From: Bradyrhizobium sp. WSM3983
GTDB taxonomy: Bacteria > Pseudomonadota > Alphaproteobacteria > Rhizobiales > Xanthobacteraceae
Length of the DNA stretch: 64,000 bases
NCBI RefSeq assembly: GCF_000473045.1
Contig: NZ_AXAY01000034.1
Location: forward strand, 1 to 64,000
Direction: 5' to 3'
Positions 21,667 through 30,600 of this stretch are shown here, piece after piece. Position 1 is the stretch's first letter. Each line of letters begins with the position of its first letter. The notes under the pieces were generated by a model. It searched no databases. It had not been told where the DNA came from and saw only the letters and a program-made list of their open reading frames with translations. The translations under genes were made by a program, and so were the position numbers.

Positions 21667-22042
21667 GATCTCAATCTCGGCGTCGTTCCCATGCGAGATT
21701 TGAGCTCCGGTTCCTTTTGCCCGCCGAACCGCTTCGCGATCTAGTCTTCATAGGCAAGTTTGTCCGGCGCACTCCGCCCCATTTTCATTGAGTGTCCTAA
21801 TTCCCCCCTGCGGGTATAGGAATCGAAAGGGGCCGCCTCGCAGCGACCCCTTGCCGGTTACAATCTTGTTCGGGATGAAATACCAGCCCCGGCGATGCCC
21901 ATCGTAGCGGGATCAAAAATCCAAGTGGATTCCGGATAACTACCGTTCGCGACATTGTCCTAATCCGCGAGAGCGACTGTCCTGATTAGGACAGGTGCCC
22001 CGATCAAGCGGGGGCGGGCCGCGAAGCCGAAAGTAAGTCGCC
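21667..22042. other. Intergenic stretch with hairpins, no gene seen
   Basis: Contains the hairpin AAGGGGCCGC/GCGACCCCTT at about 21827-21852 and a 10-bp inverted repeat TGTCCTAATC (21956-21965)/GATTAGGACA (21984-21993). TGTCCTAAT also occurs singly near 21793. No convincing coding sequence. Confidence 0.4.
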
Positions 22043-22222
22043 TCAGTTGACAGAAGCCGGGCCCTTCGCGTCCCCAAGGACAAGCAGCGCCAGAGGCGCC
22101 AGGGGACCGATCGCGGCGGCGATCCAAAGCCACTTTCCGGACGGCCTGTTGCGCTCGTGCGCCATCGCGCCTGCGAGCGGGATTGATCCAATCGAAATGA
22201 TGACGAAAAGCCAAAAGCCCAT
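22043..22222 (-). CDS. Small membrane protein
   Basis: A 59-residue protein with two hydrophobic segments, WLFVIISIGSIPLAGAMA and WLWIAAAIGPLAPLALLVLG, joined by a short charged loop (HERNRPSGK). The ATG at 22222 is preceded by GGAG at proper spacing; the in-frame ATG at 22228 is too close to that site. Function unknown, probably inner membrane. Confidence 0.6.
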   Translation of the reverse strand: MGFWLFVIISIGSIPLAGAMAHERNRPSGKWLWIAAAIGPLAPLALLVLGDAKGPASVN

Positions 22223-22375
22223 GGCCATCTCCGGTTTGACGCGGCACGATAGCATGAAGGCGCATCAAAGACGCAGAGCGTTGCCGTCATAATTTCGCAA
22301 TCCTTCGGCACAGAACTTTTCCGCGGCTGCCGGCTTTCCTTGGGGAATGGGGCCGCCACCATGGGGGATTGGATC

Positions 22376-22543
22376 ATGACGGAAGACACGCAGCACCATG
22401 CCAGCAGGCGCAATTCCTTGCGCGAGGCAGCGCTCGAGGAGATGCTGAAGTTCGAGCGCAAGGAAAGCGAGTTCCGCAAAAAGGACCGCGCGGAGCGTGC
22501 GGCCGATCTCCGCCTGCCGCTGGACGAGATCAAGGTGCACTAG
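22376..22543 (+). CDS. Small charged hypothetical protein
   Basis: A 55-residue, strongly charged protein (MTEDTQHHASRRNSLREAAL, then LEEMLKFERKESEFRKKDRAER). It reads as one long amphipathic helix, possibly a coiled coil. The ATG at 22376 has a weak GGGGG leader; an upstream ATG at 22340 is in frame. No family recognised. Confidence 0.45.
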   Translation: MTEDTQHHASRRNSLREAALEEMLKFERKESEFRKKDRAERAADLRLPLDEIKVH

Positions 22544-22626
22544 AAAACGCCAGGCGAAACAGGCTGTTGCCTACTGTGCATGGGGTTGTTTTTGCGCTTT
22601 GGCGGCCGTAGCCGCCTGAGCTGCAG

Positions 22627-22716
22627 TTACATCAGCGCCAGCAGCACGATGCCGATGACCAGCACCACGAAGCCAGCCGCCGTCGCGGCGGCAAATGACC
22701 GCTCTACCTTATCCAT
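22627..22716 (-). CDS. 29-residue single-pass membrane protein
   Basis: A short ORF with a charged N-terminus (MDKVERSF) followed by a hydrophobic helix (AAGFVVLVIGIVLLALM) that runs to the last residue. A GGGGTGG tract precedes the ATG. The design of basic/acidic head plus one membrane helix suits a genuine small membrane protein. Chance occurrence cannot be excluded. Confidence 0.45.
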   Translation of the reverse strand: MDKVERSFAAATAAGFVVLVIGIVLLALM

Positions 22717-22879
22717 AATGCCACCCCGCTATCGACGCGCCACGTATCCCCCATGGCTTCGCCGTGCGCGCAAAGTGTCGCCAATGGATGTGTCTGAAGT
22801 TGTGCGGGGGGATGTCTGAATTGGGACGTGAGAGCGGCTCTCAACGTCGCCACAAGCCCCGCGCAAGCCAGCGTAAGGC

Positions 22880-22983
22880 GCCTGTAAGCCGAATGATCTA
22901 GCGTCGCCTTGCCCGGCGGACCAACACCGGGCCTCCATACCCAGTCGACCCCGCTCTCCCCTGAGCGGGGTTTTCTGTTTTTC
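22880..22983 (+). ncRNA. Putative small RNA A
   Basis: A block CCTGTAAGCCGAATGATCTA, shared with the second candidate, precedes a hairpin GCCCGG (22911-22916)/CCGGGC (22927-22932). Then come an unpaired CCTCC and a terminator CCCCGCTC (22949-22956)/GAGCGGGG (22963-22970) with a T tract. No ORF lies between the block and the terminator. The CCTCC is complementary to Shine-Dalgarno sequences, as in several alphaproteobacterial sRNA families. Confidence 0.55.
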
Positions 22984-23071
22984 GGCGACCAGATGCGCTG
23001 CCGACTCATGGAGCTCGATTGGGGATTCGACGTGAGCTTCGACTTGCGATCCGATCCGTCCCGGACTGTCA

Positions 23072-23182
23072 GGCTGTCGTAAGCTGAACGGGCTACGGTC
23101 GTCTGGCTATGGTGTTGCAGCCCAGCACCTCAGCCTCCAATAACCTCCTACCCGCCCGGGTTTCCCGTGGCGGGGTTTTTCT
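23072..23182 (+). ncRNA. Putative small RNA B
   Basis: It has the same order of parts as candidate A. The upstream block GTAAGCTGAACGGGCTACGG is followed by a hairpin GGTGTTG/CAGCACC near 23111-23129. A linker with two CCTCC motifs follows, then a strong terminator (CCCGCCCGGG, TTT, CCCGTGGCGGG, then T5) ending near 23180. No ORF fits. The two candidates lie about 200 nt apart in tandem. Confidence 0.55.
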
Positions 23183-23481
23183 TGCGCGCGGGCATGGATC
23201 CACCGCGCGTGCTCCTCGCGCATGCCTTCGTGGTTCTCCGATCATGAACAGAGTTCCTGGTCGGGGCAGCCTGTTACCGCCTGCCGCCAGCGGTGATAGG
23301 CGGTTCCGCGCGGGCCCCATCGGCTCCATCTTTCGGAATCCAATTTCGCTTGTTTCGAACTGCGCGCGCTTGCTGAATTCCGAGAGCTATCCGCGACTTA
23401 ACGGCACATTTTGCTTGCCGATCGAATATTACGACGCCCAACATGTTACCCGACATGGCAAGGTGAATCGTGGAGGTGACC

Positions 23482-23706
23482 ATGAATCACAGGGGCGTTG
23501 AGTTCACGGTTGCAAAGACGGCGATCCCGGGCGTCTGGCAATGGCAGTTCCGGATCGGCGACGAGACCAAGACAGGCAAGACCGAGACGAAGATAGACCT
23601 GCTGGCGATCCGTCGCGTGCAGTTGCGCATCGATCGGGAGCTGAAGGCCATTGGCCAGAAGAAGACGGGCCTGATCCGGCAGGTTGAGAGGCCGGACCAA
23701 GGCTAG
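23482..23706 (+). CDS. Small conserved-looking hypothetical protein
   Basis: A 74-residue protein starting MNHRGVEFTVAKTAIPG, with VWQWQFRIGDETKTGKTETK and a C-terminal helical, basic part. The ATG follows an excellent GGAGGTGACC ribosome site. The N-terminal half looks like a three-stranded beta sheet. Its stop overlaps the stop of the convergent gene by 4 nt. Function unknown. Confidence 0.6.
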   Translation: MNHRGVEFTVAKTAIPGVWQWQFRIGDETKTGKTETKIDLLAIRRVQLRIDRELKAIGQKKTGLIRQVERPDQG

Positions 23707-23957
23707 TCGGCACTGGGCAGCCGGCGCATGGTGAATTCGATGTCGCCGCCGGGCAGTTCGCGCCAGTTCTCGACTTCGCTCATGTAGCCGGCCTTGGGAT
23801 AGCGCGCGAAGAAGGCCTGCGCCCTTGCCCGTGCCGCCGCGCGCGGCAGGGTGAAGCTCTCGCGCAGATACCCGTCGCCGGCCTTCTCGCCTGATCCCGC
23901 GGCCGGCTTGCGCCGGCGCGCCATCCGCTCGGCGAGGTCCCGCGGGCGGTCCGCCAT
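23703..23957 (-). CDS. Small hypothetical protein
   Basis: An 84-residue basic protein. It begins MADRPRDLAERMARRRKPAA and ends with WRELPGGDIEFTMRRLPSAD. The middle (AAARARAQAFFARYPKAGY) is helical and basic. The ATG at 23957 is preceded by GAGGAGGCAGGAT. No known family. Confidence 0.6.
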   Translation of the reverse strand: MADRPRDLAERMARRRKPAAGSGEKAGDGYLRESFTLPRAAARARAQAFFARYPKAGYMSEVENWRELPGGDIEFTMRRLPSAD

Positions 23958-24054
23958 ATCCTGCCTCCTCAACGCTACACTGCGAGGGAATGTAGGATCA
24001 GAGCCGAGCCAAGGGGAGTCCCGGAAGACGGCGTCACCGCCTCCGGAACCATGG

Positions 24055-24348
24055 TCAATTGGCGGCCGTACCGGCCTTGGTCTTCTTGGGCGCGCTGGTG
24101 GCGGCTGAGGCCTTCGGCGCGGGCTGCGGCGGGTCGGCGCGCATTCCGCCCCAGGGATCGCTGGACGCCTTGGCGTCCGGAATCTTCTTCAGCGTTTCCT
24201 TATAGGCCTTGTCGCGCGCGGCATCCGCGGCCTTCTCGTCTTCGGTTTTGGACGGGCCGTCCGCCATCAGATTGATATGGGGCGAATCCTGCGCGAAGGC
24301 CGGTCCAGCCACCAGCGCCAGCACTGCCGCCATACGGAAAAGCTTCAT
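24055..24348 (-). CDS. Secreted DPWGG-motif protein 1
   Basis: A 97-residue protein with a signal peptide (MKLFRMAAVLALVAGPAFA, cleavage before QDSPH). The mature part holds the block KAYKETLKKIPDAKASSDPW followed by GGMRADP. A low-complexity Pro/Ala/Lys tail ends it. The same block occurs in the gene at 25895-26131. Probably periplasmic; function unknown. Confidence 0.7.
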   Translation of the reverse strand: MKLFRMAAVLALVAGPAFAQDSPHINLMADGPSKTEDEKAADAARDKAYKETLKKIPDAKASSDPWGGMRADPPQPAPKASAATSAPKKTKAGTAAN

Positions 24349-24429
24349 CAGTCACTCCTTGATCATCGATAGAGGGGGCGGATGCCGCACCCTGATCTTC
24401 TTCACGGCTCCGAGCGCCGCTTCAATCCG

Positions 24430-24561
24430 CTAGAGCCGATCCGATCTGCACGATTTCGGCCCGTGGAGCCAGTCGTCCCAGATCGGGCCGCACCTGGTGC
24501 AACCGTTCAACGCCAGACCAAGCGCGGCCAGGCAAACGACAAGGACACATCGACGCAACAT
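24430..24561 (-). CDS. Small lipoprotein
   Basis: A 43-residue protein: MLRRCVLVVCLAALGLALNG is the lipoprotein signal and the following Cys is the lipidation site. The short mature part reads CTRCGPIWDDW and then LHGPKSCRSDRL, with three cysteines. It resembles other tiny rhizobial lipoproteins with a GPIWDDW motif. The frame is open much further upstream, but that part opposes the thioesterase gene. Confidence 0.65.
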   Translation of the reverse strand: MLRRCVLVVCLAALGLALNGCTRCGPIWDDWLHGPKSCRSDRL

Positions 24562-24696
24562 CGTCCACCCGCTCCCAAGCGTGGCATCATATCGGGCGAA
24601 GTCGGGCATTTTCAAGCCGACGGATCGCGGGTGACTTTGCCGTGCCCAAGCGGGCAGAATGAGCGAAACATCCGGCAACAGGAGGGAACGACAATC

Positions 24697-25161
24697 ATGC
24701 CACCGCAGCCAGACCCCGAGTTCGGCATCACCGACGCCAGACGCATCCTCGGCGAGGTCTTTGCGCCCTGGGTCCAGGATCTCAACCTCTTGGTCGAGCG
24801 CCTCGAGCACACCCCACCTGCCGACGCGCCGGACTGGCAGCCGGGCGCGCTGCTCCGCATGCCGTTCTCGGAGCGGCTGTGCCGCAATGGCGGGGTGGTC
24901 TGCGGCCAGGCGTTGATGGCGCTTGCCGACACCGCGATGGTGATCGCGAACCTCGCCGCCAATCGCGGCTATCGTCCGATGACGACGGTGGACCAGACCA
25001 CGCATTTCATGCGCGCGGTCTCCTCGACCGACGTGCTGGCGGATGCGCGCGTGGTGCGGCTCGGACGCACCATGAGCTTCGGCCGCGTCACGCTGCTCTC
25101 CGCCAGCGACAACAAGCAGGTGGCGATGGTGTCGAGCGCGTTCGCGATGTTACCGGGCTGA
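24697..25161 (+). CDS. PaaI-family thioesterase
   Basis: A 154-residue hotdog-fold protein, likely an acyl-CoA thioesterase. Family features are NGGVVCGQALMALADTAMVIA (long helix of the hotdog), TTVDQTTHFMRAVSSTDVLADARVVRLGRTM and a final strand KQVAMVSSAFAML. The ATG at 24697 follows GGAGGGAACG. Substrate unknown. Confidence 0.85.
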   Translation: MPPQPDPEFGITDARRILGEVFAPWVQDLNLLVERLEHTPPADAPDWQPGALLRMPFSERLCRNGGVVCGQALMALADTAMVIANLAANRGYRPMTTVDQTTHFMRAVSSTDVLADARVVRLGRTMSFGRVTLLSASDNKQVAMVSSAFAMLPG

Positions 25162-25361
25162 GCGTCATCCGAAAAGAAGAAAGGATGGACGACAGCGAGA
25201 GCGTAGCGGAAGGTTTGCGGGACAAAACTCGGCGGGAAGGGACTCGCCGCTCCAAGGTCGTAAACGAAGTCTGAAGCGCTGCGCAAGTAGCGACAGTATT
25301 GAGTTTAGATCAAAGCAATTTCTATGCGATATTTCACAATCGACATGATGGATGAACGCGG

Positions 25362-25604
25362 ATGATCGAGAAGCGTGCAGCGCAACGTTATCGGGTTTTC
25401 AAGGGTGGCACGATCACCTTTGAAAATTGCGGCATCGCGTGCACCGTACGAAACATGTCTGACAGCGGCGCCGCGATCGATCTCGAGAACCCTGTCATAT
25501 TGCCGCGATCGTTTACGTTGTCGATTTCACGCGACAGTTTCGTGCGGAATTGCCGCACGGTGTGGCGCAACGACAAGCGCATCGGCCTCGCCTTCGTGCA
25601 GTAG
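25362..25604 (+). CDS. PilZ domain protein
   Basis: An 80-residue single-domain PilZ protein. The c-di-GMP-binding RxxxR motif is RAAQR at 5-9, and the second motif (D/N)xSxxG is NMSDSG at 31-36. It would bind c-di-GMP and signal to motility or surface functions. The start at 25362 gives the standard short N-terminus. It stands alone, with no partner domain. Confidence 0.88.
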   Translation: MIEKRAAQRYRVFKGGTITFENCGIACTVRNMSDSGAAIDLENPVILPRSFTLSISRDSFVRNCRTVWRNDKRIGLAFVQ

Positions 25605-25647
25605 CGCGCATGATGTGAATGACCGTCCGCATCGCATGCACGCAAAC

Positions 25648-25811
25648 ATCATGTCGACCTGGATTGAATCCGGCAGCGTCCGCGCGCGGGATCAGCTTGA
25701 TGAGATGAACGGCGCGGCTGGTGTTGGCGTACAGGATCTGGTTGACCGGATCGAACGCCGCACTACCCAGTTCACCCCGCCGCCGGTGAAGGGAAACGCC
25801 AGCGTGCTCTC
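25648..25811 (-). pseudogene. Remnant of PQQ-dependent glucose dehydrogenase-like gene
   Basis: A decayed fragment in two frames. Frame one reads ESTLAFPFTGGGVNW. After loss of one base near 25775 the next frame reads GSAAFDPVNQILYANTSRAV and then HLIKLIPRADA. These blocks match the end-propeller repeat of membrane quinoprotein glucose dehydrogenases (GGxNWGGxAxDPxxxxxxVN, then KLIPRADA). A stop codon lies just upstream. No other part of the gene is seen. Confidence 0.6.
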
Positions 25812-25894
25812 TCAGGCGAGACATCGCCGCGCCGCAAGCAGCAGGACGAGGCATGAGCACATATCGCAGCCGCTCCGCCACCGCGCGCTTCGCG

Positions 25895-26131
25895 CTATTT
25901 CGGCTTCTTCGTGGGCTCGCTCGGACGCGCCCCGCCCCACGGGTCATACTTTTCCTTGGACTCCGGAATGCGCTCGAGCGCGGCCTTGTAGGCCTTCTCG
26001 TCCACCTTGGGCTTGTTGTCCGCCTTGGCGCCGCTCTCGTTGGGCTGGCGCCGCCCGCCACCACCCATCTGCGCCTGCGCCGAAGCAACGGTCAGCGCCA
26101 GCACCGTGGCCGCTATGACCAAAATTCTCAT
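25895..26131 (-). CDS. Secreted DPWGG-motif protein 2
   Basis: A 78-residue protein with a signal peptide (MRILVIAATVLALTVASAQA). The mature part has a Gly/Arg-rich start and the block KAYKAALERIPESKEKYDPW followed by GGARP, matching the gene at 24055-24348. A PTKKPK tail follows. Probably periplasmic. The two look like paralogues separated by 1.5 kb. Confidence 0.7.
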   Translation of the reverse strand: MRILVIAATVLALTVASAQAQMGGGGRRQPNESGAKADNKPKVDEKAYKAALERIPESKEKYDPWGGARPSEPTKKPK

Positions 26132-26284
26132 TGGTGCAATCCCCCTCGTCTGGGATACAAACTAGCCTGCAATCCGCAAATAGCAAATGTGGCCGGTTTC
26201 CACCCCTTCAGCAAATGTTGATCGGCCGGGACTTCGTCCCGTCGAATTTGCGCCTATCTGTTGGCCCGCAGGGGACCTTCACGA

Positions 26285-26689
26285 ATGTTGCGGATTGTTG
26301 CACATGTGGCGCTGCTCGCCAGCGCGCTTGCGCTCGGCGCGTGCGGCTTTGCCGACAGCCGCGCCCCCGTGCCCGACTTCATGCGCCTCAAGGAAGCCGA
26401 CCAGCCGCCGCCCGAACCGCCACCCGACATCAAGCGCGTGGTCCGCGAGCAGATCGAAGTGGTCTTCCTCAACACTTCCTATCCGCGCGAGGTGCAAGTC
26501 GCCCTGCCCCATCACGAGGTCCGCGGAGCGGGCTGGACGGCCTGTGTCCGCGCGCAACTCACCTCGGCCACCGGCTCTGCGCTGGGCACCCAGACCTACA
26601 TCGTGACGATCAACGGCGGAAAGGTCGTCGACCGGCGGCGCGCGGAAGCGGATGACATTTGCGGGTCGGAAGCCTACGAGCCGATCTAG
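26285..26689 (+). CDS. Lipoprotein, hypothetical
   Basis: A 134-residue lipoprotein: MLRIVAHVALLASALALGAC contains the lipobox LGAC. A Pro-rich linker (QPPPEPPPDIKR) leads to a small beta-rich domain with GWTACVRAQLTSATGSALGT and YIVTINGGKVVDRRRAEADD, and a second cysteine pair. Probably anchored in the outer or inner membrane facing the periplasm. Function unknown. Confidence 0.7.
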   Translation: MLRIVAHVALLASALALGACGFADSRAPVPDFMRLKEADQPPPEPPPDIKRVVREQIEVVFLNTSYPREVQVALPHHEVRGAGWTACVRAQLTSATGSALGTQTYIVTINGGKVVDRRRAEADDICGSEAYEPI

Positions 26690-26799
26690 CGATCGATCGC
26701 GCCACGACATCCGGTTCCGGGAAAAACCTGTAATTCAGCCGGAACGATCGTCGCCTCCCATTCTTGTTACCGCCGAGGGCAGTTTCGGAGGAGGACAGG

Positions 26800-27126
26800 A
26801 TGAGGACGTTCACAATGGCACTGCTGGCCGGTGTCGGGGCCCTCGCTGCGGCGAGCGGCACGAAGGCCGCGGATCTGTACACGACCAGCGGATACACCAG
26901 CCCCGATCTCATTCAGCAGGTCCGGCTCGTCTGCGATGACGCCGGCAATTGCTATCGCACCCATGGCGGCGCGCGTGTAATCGTGCGCGACTCCTACGCC
27001 ACCATGCCGCGCGATCGCTATTACGAACGCCGCACCTATCGCGACTGGGACGATGGTCCGCGCGGCGGCGTCGGCATCCGCGCGCCCGGCGTCAGCGTCG
27101 GTGTCGGCGACCGCGACCGCTGGTAA
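26800..27126 (+). CDS. Secreted Arg/Tyr-rich protein
   Basis: A 108-residue protein with a signal peptide (MRTFTMALLAGVGALAAASG, cleavage near TKA-ADLYTT). The mature part contains LVCDDAGNCYRTHGG with a likely disulfide and a C-terminal Arg/Tyr/Gly-rich tail (RYYERRTYRDWDDGPRGG, VSVGVGDRDRW). GGAGGACAGG precedes the ATG. Function unknown. Confidence 0.65.
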   Translation: MRTFTMALLAGVGALAAASGTKAADLYTTSGYTSPDLIQQVRLVCDDAGNCYRTHGGARVIVRDSYATMPRDRYYERRTYRDWDDGPRGGVGIRAPGVSVGVGDRDRW

Positions 27127-27255
27127 CGTCTCCGTCGTGCAAATGCTGAAAGCCTCGCCGACGCAAGTCGGCGAGGTCTTTGCGCGCCTAAACTGGAAGA
27201 GCGTGCGGCGGATTTCCCGAATTCCGCGTCTAACGGCGCGGTTTCGTCTGCATGG

Positions 27256-27615
27256 TCACGCTTGGGCGCGATGCTGTTCCTCAAACTGCTCGTAGGCGTC
27301 GATCGCATCGGCGGCATACATCAGCGACGGTCCGCCGCCCATATAGACGGCCATGCCGAGCGCCTCCTCGACCTCCTGGCGGGTTGCGCCGAGCTTGACC
27401 AGCGCTTCGGCATGGAAGCCGATGCAGCCGTCGCAATGCGCGGCCACGCCGAGCGCAAGCGCGATCAGCTCCTTGGTCTTCTGGTTCAGCGCGCCGTCGC
27501 CTGAAGCTGCTCGGGCCAGAGCCGAGAAGCCCTGCATCGTATCGGCGATATCGCCGCGCAGCTTGCGCAGGTTTGCCGAGATGCCCTTGCAGATGTCAGG
27601 ATAGTTCTTTTCCAT
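27256..27615 (-). CDS. AhpD/carboxymuconolactone decarboxylase-like protein
   Basis: A 119-residue all-helical protein of the CMD/AhpD superfamily. The redox motif HCDGCIGFH (CxxC with the following His) is typical of AhpD-like alkylhydroperoxidases. GATRQEVEEALGMAVYMGGGPSLMYA is the usual second part. It starts 12 nt after the RND pump gene on the same strand, so it is probably the last gene of the bigR-adaptor-pump operon. It may deal with persulfide or peroxide stress; this is inferred from context. Confidence 0.88.
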   Translation of the reverse strand: MEKNYPDICKGISANLRKLRGDIADTMQGFSALARAASGDGALNQKTKELIALALGVAAHCDGCIGFHAEALVKLGATRQEVEEALGMAVYMGGGPSLMYAADAIDAYEQFEEQHRAQA

Positions 27616-27626
27616 CGTCGCCTCGT

Positions 27627-30600
27627 TTAGCTGGGATTGACTGTGATCGCGGGCCCGTCCGCTGCCGGCGCCCGCAGCGCGACGTAGATCGCGGGAATGA
27701 CGAGCACCGTGAGCAGCGTCGACGACGCGAGCCCGAACAGCAGCGAGATCGCCAGTCCCTGGAAGATCGGATCGAGCAGTATCGTCGCCGCACCGATCAT
27801 GGCCGCAAGCGCCGTGAGCAGGATCGGCTTGAAGCGGACCGCGCCGGCCTCGAGCACCACCTCGCGCAGCGACCTGCCCTCGACGCTGCCGTGGCGGATG
27901 AAATCCACCAGGAGGATCGAGTTGCGCACGATGATGCCGGCAAGCGCGATGAAGCCTATCATCGACGTCGCCGTGAATGGCGCGCCCAGCAGCCAGTGCC
28001 CGAGGAGAATGCCGATCAACGTCAGCGGGATCGGAGTCAGGATGACGAGCGGCAGGCGGAAGCTTCTGAACTGGGCGACGACTAGCACGTAGATGCCGAG
28101 GATAGCCGCGCCGAAGGCGGCTCCCATGTCACGGAACGTCACCCAGGTGATTTCCCATTCGCCGTCCCACAACAGCGTCGGACGCGACTCGTCGGATGGC
28201 TGGCCGTGCAGCCTGATCGCGGGCTTCGGCAGCCTGCCCCAATCGTGGGCGTCGACGCGGTCCGCAACCGCGAGCATGCCGTAGAGCGGCGCCTCGAAGC
28301 GCCCGGCAAGCTCCGCCATCACCATGTCGGCGAAACGCCCGTCCCGACGGAAGATCGTCGGCGAGCCCTCCTCCAGGATCGCCTTCACGACCTGCCCCAG
28401 CTCGACCACTGTCTTGCTGCCGGGCAGCGTGTTGGCGGGCACCGGCGTCGACGCCAGCGCTTCATCCCAGACGAGGCCGCTCTTGCCGAGATGCACAGCA
28501 ATCTCGATCGGATTACGGTCCTCGCCGCGATGCGAATAGCCGATCGAGACGCCGCCGAACAGCGCCTGGATCGTGTCATAGACGTCGCGCTGTTCGACCC
28601 CGAAGAATTCAAGCCGGTCCTGATCGATCGACAGCCGCAGTCGCGGCCTCTTCTCGCCCACGGAATCGTCGATGTCGACGATGAACGGAACCTCGGCGAA
28701 GATCTTCTTGAGCTCGGCCGTGACGGCGCGGCGTGTCGTCGCATCGGGACCATAGATTTCGGCCAGCAGCGTCGAGAGCACGGGTGGCCCGGGCGGCACC
28801 TCGACCACCTTGATGCTCGTCCCTGCGGGAGGATCGAGCGCCTTAAGCTTCTGGCGCAGCTCGAGAGCGATCTCATGGCTGGCGCGCTTGCGCTCGCCGC
28901 GCGACGTGAGATTGACCTGCACTTCGCCCAGCTCGGGTCTCTCGCGCAGATAATAATGCCGCACCAGGCCGTTGAAATTGAATGGCGCCGGCGTGCCGGC
29001 ATAGGACTGCAACGACGTGACCTCCGGCAATTGGCGCGCGATCTGGGCCGCACCAAACAGCGCGCGCTCGGTCGCTTCCAGGCTCGCCCCTTCCGGCAGA
29101 TCGATCACCACGGCGATCTCCGACTTGTTGTCGAACGGCAGCAGCTTGACCGTCACCGACTTGGTCGCAAACAGCGTCATCGACAGCAGCGTCGCGATGC
29201 CGACGCCGAGCAGGAAGATCCACGCCGAACGGCGGCTCCGAACGACTGGTCTGGCCAAGCGCCGGTAGAGCCGGCCGAGACGCCCTTCATCGTGCGCTGC
29301 GTGCACCGGCGCAACATCGTCCCGGGGCGCCAGCTTCAGCATCAGCCAAGGCGCGACCACCATGGCGACGAAGAAGGAAAACAGCATGGCCGCCGACGCG
29401 TTCGCAGGAATCGGCGCCATATAGGGCCCCATCAGGCCTGACACGAACAGCATCGGCAACAGCGCCGCGACCACGGTCAGTGTCGCGACGATGGTGGGAT
29501 TGCCGACTTCCGCGACCGCTTCGATCGTCGCCTGCAAGCGCGGCCGACCATCGCGCATGCCCCAATGGCGCGCGATGTTCTCGACCACGACGATGGCATC
29601 ATCGACCAGGATGCCGATCGAGAAGATCAGCGCGAACAGGCTGACGCGGTTGATCGTGTAGCCCATCAGATTGGCGGCAAACATGGTCAGCAGGATCGTC
29701 GTCGGAATGACGACCAGCGTCACCAGTGCCTCGCGCCAGCCGATCGCGATCGCGATCAGCACGACGATCGAGACGGTTGCGAGCCCCAGGTGAAACAACA
29801 GCTCGTTGGCTTTCTCGTTGGCGGTCTCGCCATAGTCGCGCGTCACCGTCACCTGGACGTCGTCCGGGACGAGGCGCGACTTCAATCCCGCCAGATGGCT
29901 GGCGATATTCTCCGAGACGACCACGGCATTGGCGCCGGGGCGCTTGGCGAGCGCCACGCTAACTGCGGGTGTCCGCGACCATTGCGCCTTTTCGTCACGC
30001 GAGTCGTTCCAGACCCGATGCTCGATCGTGTTCGGCCCGATAATGACGGACGCGACATCCTTGACATAGACCGGACGCCCGTCGCGGCTCGTGATAAGCA
30101 GCAGTCCAATGTCCGGAATACCTGACAAGGTTTGGCCGGCCGCGACGTTGCGCACGGTGCCGGCTCCTCGGACCTGGCCGGCGAGGAACGAGCGATTGGC
30201 GTCCTTCACCTTGGCCACGAGTTGCTGGAGCGTGACACCGAACAGCGACAGCTTCTCCGGATCCGGTTCGACCCTGATCTGTTGCGCCGCACCGCCGGAA
30301 ATGTAGGTCAGGCCGATATTGTCGACCTTCATCAGCTCCGCACGCAGTTTTTCGGCGAGCTCATACAGGTCCTTGTCGGTCCAGCGCGAAGCGGCTTCCG
30401 GCTTCGGCGACAGCGTCAGCACCGCAACCGCAACGTCATTGATACCGCGTCCGACGATCAACGGTTCGGGGATGCCGACGGGAATGCGGTCGAGATTGGC
30501 GCGGATCTTCTCGTGGACGCGCAGGACGGCATCCTCGAACTTGGTGCCGACCAGGAAGCGCGCGGTCACCATCACGCGGTCGTCCTCGGTCTGGCTGTAG

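Noticed and set aside
25185..25274. 29-codon ORF starting MDDSESVAEG
   Set aside because: Weak ribosome site, no recognisable pattern, and the sequence looks like ordinary non-coding spacer.
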